NCBI GenBank assembly: GCA_937915375.1
Contig: CALDMO010000002.1
Span: forward strand, 1 to 64,000
From: an uncultured Marvinbryantia sp.
GTDB taxonomy: Bacteria > Bacillota > Clostridia > Lachnospirales > Lachnospiraceae
Direction: 5' to 3'
Length of the DNA: 64,000 nt
Positions 61,413 to 64,000 of the stretch are shown here, piece by piece (position 1 is the first letter of the stretch; each line of letters opens with the position of its first letter). The notes under the pieces are model-generated. The model made no database searches, was not told where the DNA came from, and was given only the letters and a program-made list of their open reading frames with translations. The translations under genes were made by a program, and so were the position numbers.

Positions 61413-62303
61413 ATGGCTATATTTACAGGGGCAGGTGTAGCGATCGTTACACCGATGAAAGAAAACGGCGAGGTTCATTTCGAAAAGTTGGGCGAGCTTC
61501 TGGAATATCAGATTGCGAACAGTACAGATGCCATTATTATTTGCGGCACTACGGGAGAATCATCCACACTGACCCATGAGGAACACATGGAAGTGATCAA
61601 ATATGCGATTGATAAAGTTAATAAACGCATCCCGGTGATTGCAGGAACCGGTTCTAACTGCACAGAAACAGCGGTTATGATGTCAAAACAGGCAGAGGAA
61701 TACGGCGCGGACGGCCTCCTGTTGGTGACTCCGTACTATAATAAGGCGACGCAGAAAGGACTGATCCGCCATTATACAACCATAGCGGAAGCGGTAAACA
61801 TTCCGATTATCCTGTATAATGTGCCTGGCAGAACTGGCTGCAATATCCAGCCGGAAACCGCAGTTGCGCTGGCAAAAAATGTAAAGAATATTGTAGCGAT
61901 CAAAGAGGCCTCCGGAAATATTGCCCAGGTTGCAAAGCTGATGAGCCTGGCGGACGGCTGTATCGATCTTTATTCGGGAGAGGACGGACAGGTGGTTCCG
62001 GCGCTGTCTCTTGGCGGAAAGGGCGTTATTTCTGTGCTTTCCAATATTGCACCGAAGGAAACACATGATCTTGTACAGTTTTATCTGGATGGAAAAACGA
62101 AAGAGAGCTGTGAATTGCAGCTTCGCGCGATTCCGTTGGTAGAGGCACTGTTTTGTGAAGTAAATCCGATTCCGGTAAAAACAGCTCTGAACCTGATGGG
62201 ATTTGAAGTGGGCCCGCTGCGCGGACCGCTTTGTGAAATGGAAGAGGCAAATGTAGAAAAGCTGGTAAAAGCCATGAAGGATTTTGGTATTCAGCTGGCA
62301 TAG
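61413..62303 (+). CDS. dapA: 4-hydroxy-tetrahydrodipicolinate synthase
   Basis: 296 aa TIM-barrel aldolase that condenses pyruvate and aspartate semialdehyde in lysine and diaminopimelate synthesis. GTTGESSTLTHEEH, catalytic Tyr in IILYNVPGRTGCN, Schiff-base Lys in IVAIKEASGNIAQ. Strong AAGGAGGAGAG site. dapB follows after 11 bases. Confidence 0.96.
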   Translation: MAIFTGAGVAIVTPMKENGEVHFEKLGELLEYQIANSTDAIIICGTTGESSTLTHEEHMEVIKYAIDKVNKRIPVIAGTGSNCTETAVMMSKQAEEYGADGLLLVTPYYNKATQKGLIRHYTTIAEAVNIPIILYNVPGRTGCNIQPETAVALAKNVKNIVAIKEASGNIAQVAKLMSLADGCIDLYSGEDGQVVPALSLGGKGVISVLSNIAPKETHDLVQFYLDGKTKESCELQLRAIPLVEALFCEVNPIPVKTALNLMGFEVGPLRGPLCEMEEANVEKLVKAMKDFGIQLA

Positions 62304-62314
62304 AGGAGATAAAA

Positions 62315-63073
62315 ATGGTAAAAATAATCATGCATGGATGCAACGGTCATATGGGACAGGTGATTTCCGGACTGATTGCACAGGATAAAGATGCCGAGAT
62401 TGTGGCAGGAATCGATCTTGCCGATGTGCGCGACAACGGTTATCCGGGATTTACAGACATTAACAAATGCGATGTGGAAGCGGATGTGATGATCGACTTC
62501 TCATCTTTTAAGGCGGCGGACGGCGTTCTGGATTATTGCTGTGAAAGAAAACTGCCGCTGGTTCTCTGCACCACAGGTCTTACACCGGAACAGCTTGAGA
62601 AGGTAAACAGTTACAGCAAGGATGTGGCCATCCTGCGTTCCGCGAATATGTCGCTTGGAGTAAATGTTTTGCTGAAGCTGCTGCAGGATGCGGCAAAAGT
62701 GTTGGCAGGCGCAGGATTTGATATGGAAATTGTGGAAAAACATCATCGCCTGAAATGTGACGCTCCGAGCGGTACGGCTTTAGCGCTGGCAGATTCCTTA
62801 AACGAGGCGCTGGATGGAAAATATCATTATGTATATGACCGTAGCCAGGTACATCAGCCGCGTGAGGATCTGGAAATTGGCATTTCCGCGGTACGGGGAG
62901 GTACGATTGTCGGGGATCATGATGTGATTTTTGCGGGTCCGGATGAGGTAGTGACATTCAGCCACAGAGCTTATTCGAAAGGCGTGTTCGGCAAAGGCGC
63001 GGTAGAGGCGGCGAAGTTCCTTGCCGGCAAAGGCGCAGGGCTGTATGATATGCAGGATGTGATCAAGGCATAA
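62315..63073 (+). CDS. dapB: 4-hydroxy-tetrahydrodipicolinate reductase
   Basis: 252 aa NAD(P)H-dependent reductase, next step after DapA. Cofactor loop MHGCNGHMGQVI, FSSFKAADGVLDYC, ANMSLGVNVLLKLL, and the catalytic EIVEKHHRLKCDAPSGTAL. Intact. Co-transcribed with dapA. Confidence 0.96.
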   Translation: MVKIIMHGCNGHMGQVISGLIAQDKDAEIVAGIDLADVRDNGYPGFTDINKCDVEADVMIDFSSFKAADGVLDYCCERKLPLVLCTTGLTPEQLEKVNSYSKDVAILRSANMSLGVNVLLKLLQDAAKVLAGAGFDMEIVEKHHRLKCDAPSGTALALADSLNEALDGKYHYVYDRSQVHQPREDLEIGISAVRGGTIVGDHDVIFAGPDEVVTFSHRAYSKGVFGKGAVEAAKFLAGKGAGLYDMQDVIKA

Positions 63074-63135
63074 CCAAAAACCTTATAAAATACTTAAATT
63101 AGTAGAAAAAAGTCTGAAAAAGAAGTGCGTTTTCT

Positions 63136-63165
63136 TGACTTTTTTGATACTAAAAGTATATAGTA
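63136..63165 (+). promoter_or_regulatory. Promoter of the lipoprotein gene
   Basis: TTGACT (63136-63141) and TATATA/TATAGT (63158-63165) with 16-18 base spacing. The leader of ~115 bases contains two hairpins: GAATGTG/CACATTC (63178-63197) and CCGCGCT/GCGCGG (63199-63212). Confidence 0.55.
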
Positions 63166-63281
63166 AGGACGGAAAGTGAATGTGTCTCGGCACATTCCCG
63201 CGCTGAGCGCGGTCGCCTGCAATATATGGTTACTCTTTGGGTGACAGCACAGGGGAATATGAACAATTAGGAGGAATGACC

Positions 63282-64000
63282 ATGAAGAAAGCTACATTAT
63301 TTTTACTGGCACTTTCTGTGTCTGTAATGTTATCCGGCTGTAAAAAAGCACCGGCAGAGACAGAGGCGCAGACCGAACCGCCTACTGAGACAACGGAGCA
63401 AATGACGGAAACAGAAGCGCAGACCGAACCGCCTACTGAGAAAGAAGACAGCATGAACCGCACAAGACGGCTGAAAGGGCTGGTGAAATCTTCGGATGCT
63501 AATACACTGACGATTCAGACAGAGCGCGGCAAGGAACTGAAATTTAAAGTCACCGGAGCAGATATTCAGGTAGCGGGCGGAATTACGACGGGCAGCAATG
63601 TCACCGTTGTTTATAAAGGAAAGATCAGCGGAGACGATACTTCCGGCGCAACGGTACAGATGGTAATGAATCTGGGTGAAGGCGAAACCCCGGTTACAGA
63701 GGGTGAGCCGATGACAGAGTCCGCAGAGGCAGATCCGAATGCGGGTGCCGGAACGATCGGCGGCACGATCGAAGACTTGACGATTGACCGTATGGTAATT
63801 GTGGCTGATGACGGAGAGGCTTATTACTTTGCCATGAGTGGCACGGAAGTAAATCTGATGAATGGATTAAAGCAGGGGAATTACGTAACGGTTGATTATG
63901 AAGGGGATATTTATGGACCGAATCTTGTGAACGCGACAAAGGTTGCTGACAACAATCCGGCCAAAGGCGAGCAGGCAGTAATCGCCGGACCGTCTCCGGA
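63282..64000 (+). CDS. Lipoprotein with Thr/Glu/Pro-rich linker, partial
   Basis: At least 239 codons; open to the window edge. The signal peptide ends in the lipobox MLSGCKK. A linker with two copies of TEAQTEPPTE (DNA repeats at about 63364 and 63418) leads to two similar beta-rich units: GLVKSSDANTLTIQTERGKE...VVYKGKI and GTIEDLTIDRMVIVADDGEA...VDYEGDI. These look like repeats of a small OB/beta-barrel-type domain. Function unknown. AGGAGG site. The end is outside the window. Confidence 0.75.
   Translation, partial: MKKATLFLLALSVSVMLSGCKKAPAETEAQTEPPTETTEQMTETEAQTEPPTEKEDSMNRTRRLKGLVKSSDANTLTIQTERGKELKFKVTGADIQVAGGITTGSNVTVVYKGKISGDDTSGATVQMVMNLGEGETPVTEGEPMTESAEADPNAGAGTIGGTIEDLTIDRMVIVADDGEAYYFAMSGTEVNLMNGLKQGNYVTVDYEGDIYGPNLVNATKVADNNPAKGEQAVIAGPSP

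Noticed and set aside
63364..63450. Repeated DNA that might be a CRISPR-like or VNTR array
   Set aside because: Two in-frame copies encoding TEAQTEPPTE inside a lipoprotein linker; no spacers or regular array.

Overview
The window looks like chromosomal DNA of a low-to-mid GC, Gram-positive anaerobe of the Clostridia, most likely a Lachnospiraceae member. The signs are strong GGAGG ribosome sites, a type-3 (eukaryote-like) prolyl-tRNA synthetase, a PPi-dependent phosphofructokinase, a compact atp operon, AGCS amino-acid carriers and the gene order ywlC-ywlE-rpiB-upp. This is inference from gene content; there is no rRNA to confirm it. I saw no rRNA, tRNA, CRISPR array, prophage or complete insertion sequence.

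Layout. 1-9.7 kb: a housekeeping run (threonylcarbamoyl-AMP synthase, a phosphatase-like protein that appears catalytically dead, rpiB, upp, proS), then a branched-chain amino-acid ABC importer (livJHMGF) and a cytidylate-kinase-like gene. 9.8-17 kb: cytidine deaminase, a small locus with two converging promoters, a shared terminator and a 28-residue membrane peptide (type I toxin-antitoxin-like), an AGCS carrier, alkaline phosphatase with a YibE/F protein, and a Csp-like subtilase. 17-24.6 kb: a ROK regulator divergent from a dehydrogenase and an FMN oxidoreductase, then pfp, a second AGCS carrier and a nucleotidyltransferase. 24.7-27.3 kb: a decayed patch (frameshifted AraC regulator, acetyltransferase, azlD remnant). 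27.4-33.3 kb: esterase, TPR lipoprotein, hflX, cold-shock protein, flavodoxin, RluA-type synthase, AI-2E-type permease. 33.4-40.7 kb: complete F1Fo ATP synthase operon whose c subunit carries a sodium-binding signature.

40.9-50.6 kb: a 5'-nucleotidase, then an AT-richer accessory operon made of an MBL-fold hydrolase, a two-permease ABC sugar-type importer with binding protein, a YesM/YesN-type two-component system and a PHP phosphoesterase. The response regulator is cut by one in-frame TAG, and two 12-bp direct repeats 21 bp apart abut the promoter of the operon. 50.6-55 kb: a DUF3990/DUF3791-like pair with an operator over its promoter, a fusion scar between a histidine kinase remnant and a nuclease remnant, and a TetR-MFS efflux pair with matching operators. 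55-64 kb: calcium-type P-ATPase, typA, a double-OB SSB-like protein, a CobO-like ATPase, dapA-dapB, and the start of a lipoprotein gene that runs off the window.

The best candidates for undescribed biology are the convergent small-RNA/peptide locus (10.39-10.66 kb), the MBL/ABC/two-component/PHP operon with its direct-repeat activator site (42.8-50.6 kb), and the autoregulated DUF3990 pair (50.7-51.65 kb). All calls come from reading the sequence; no database search was run.
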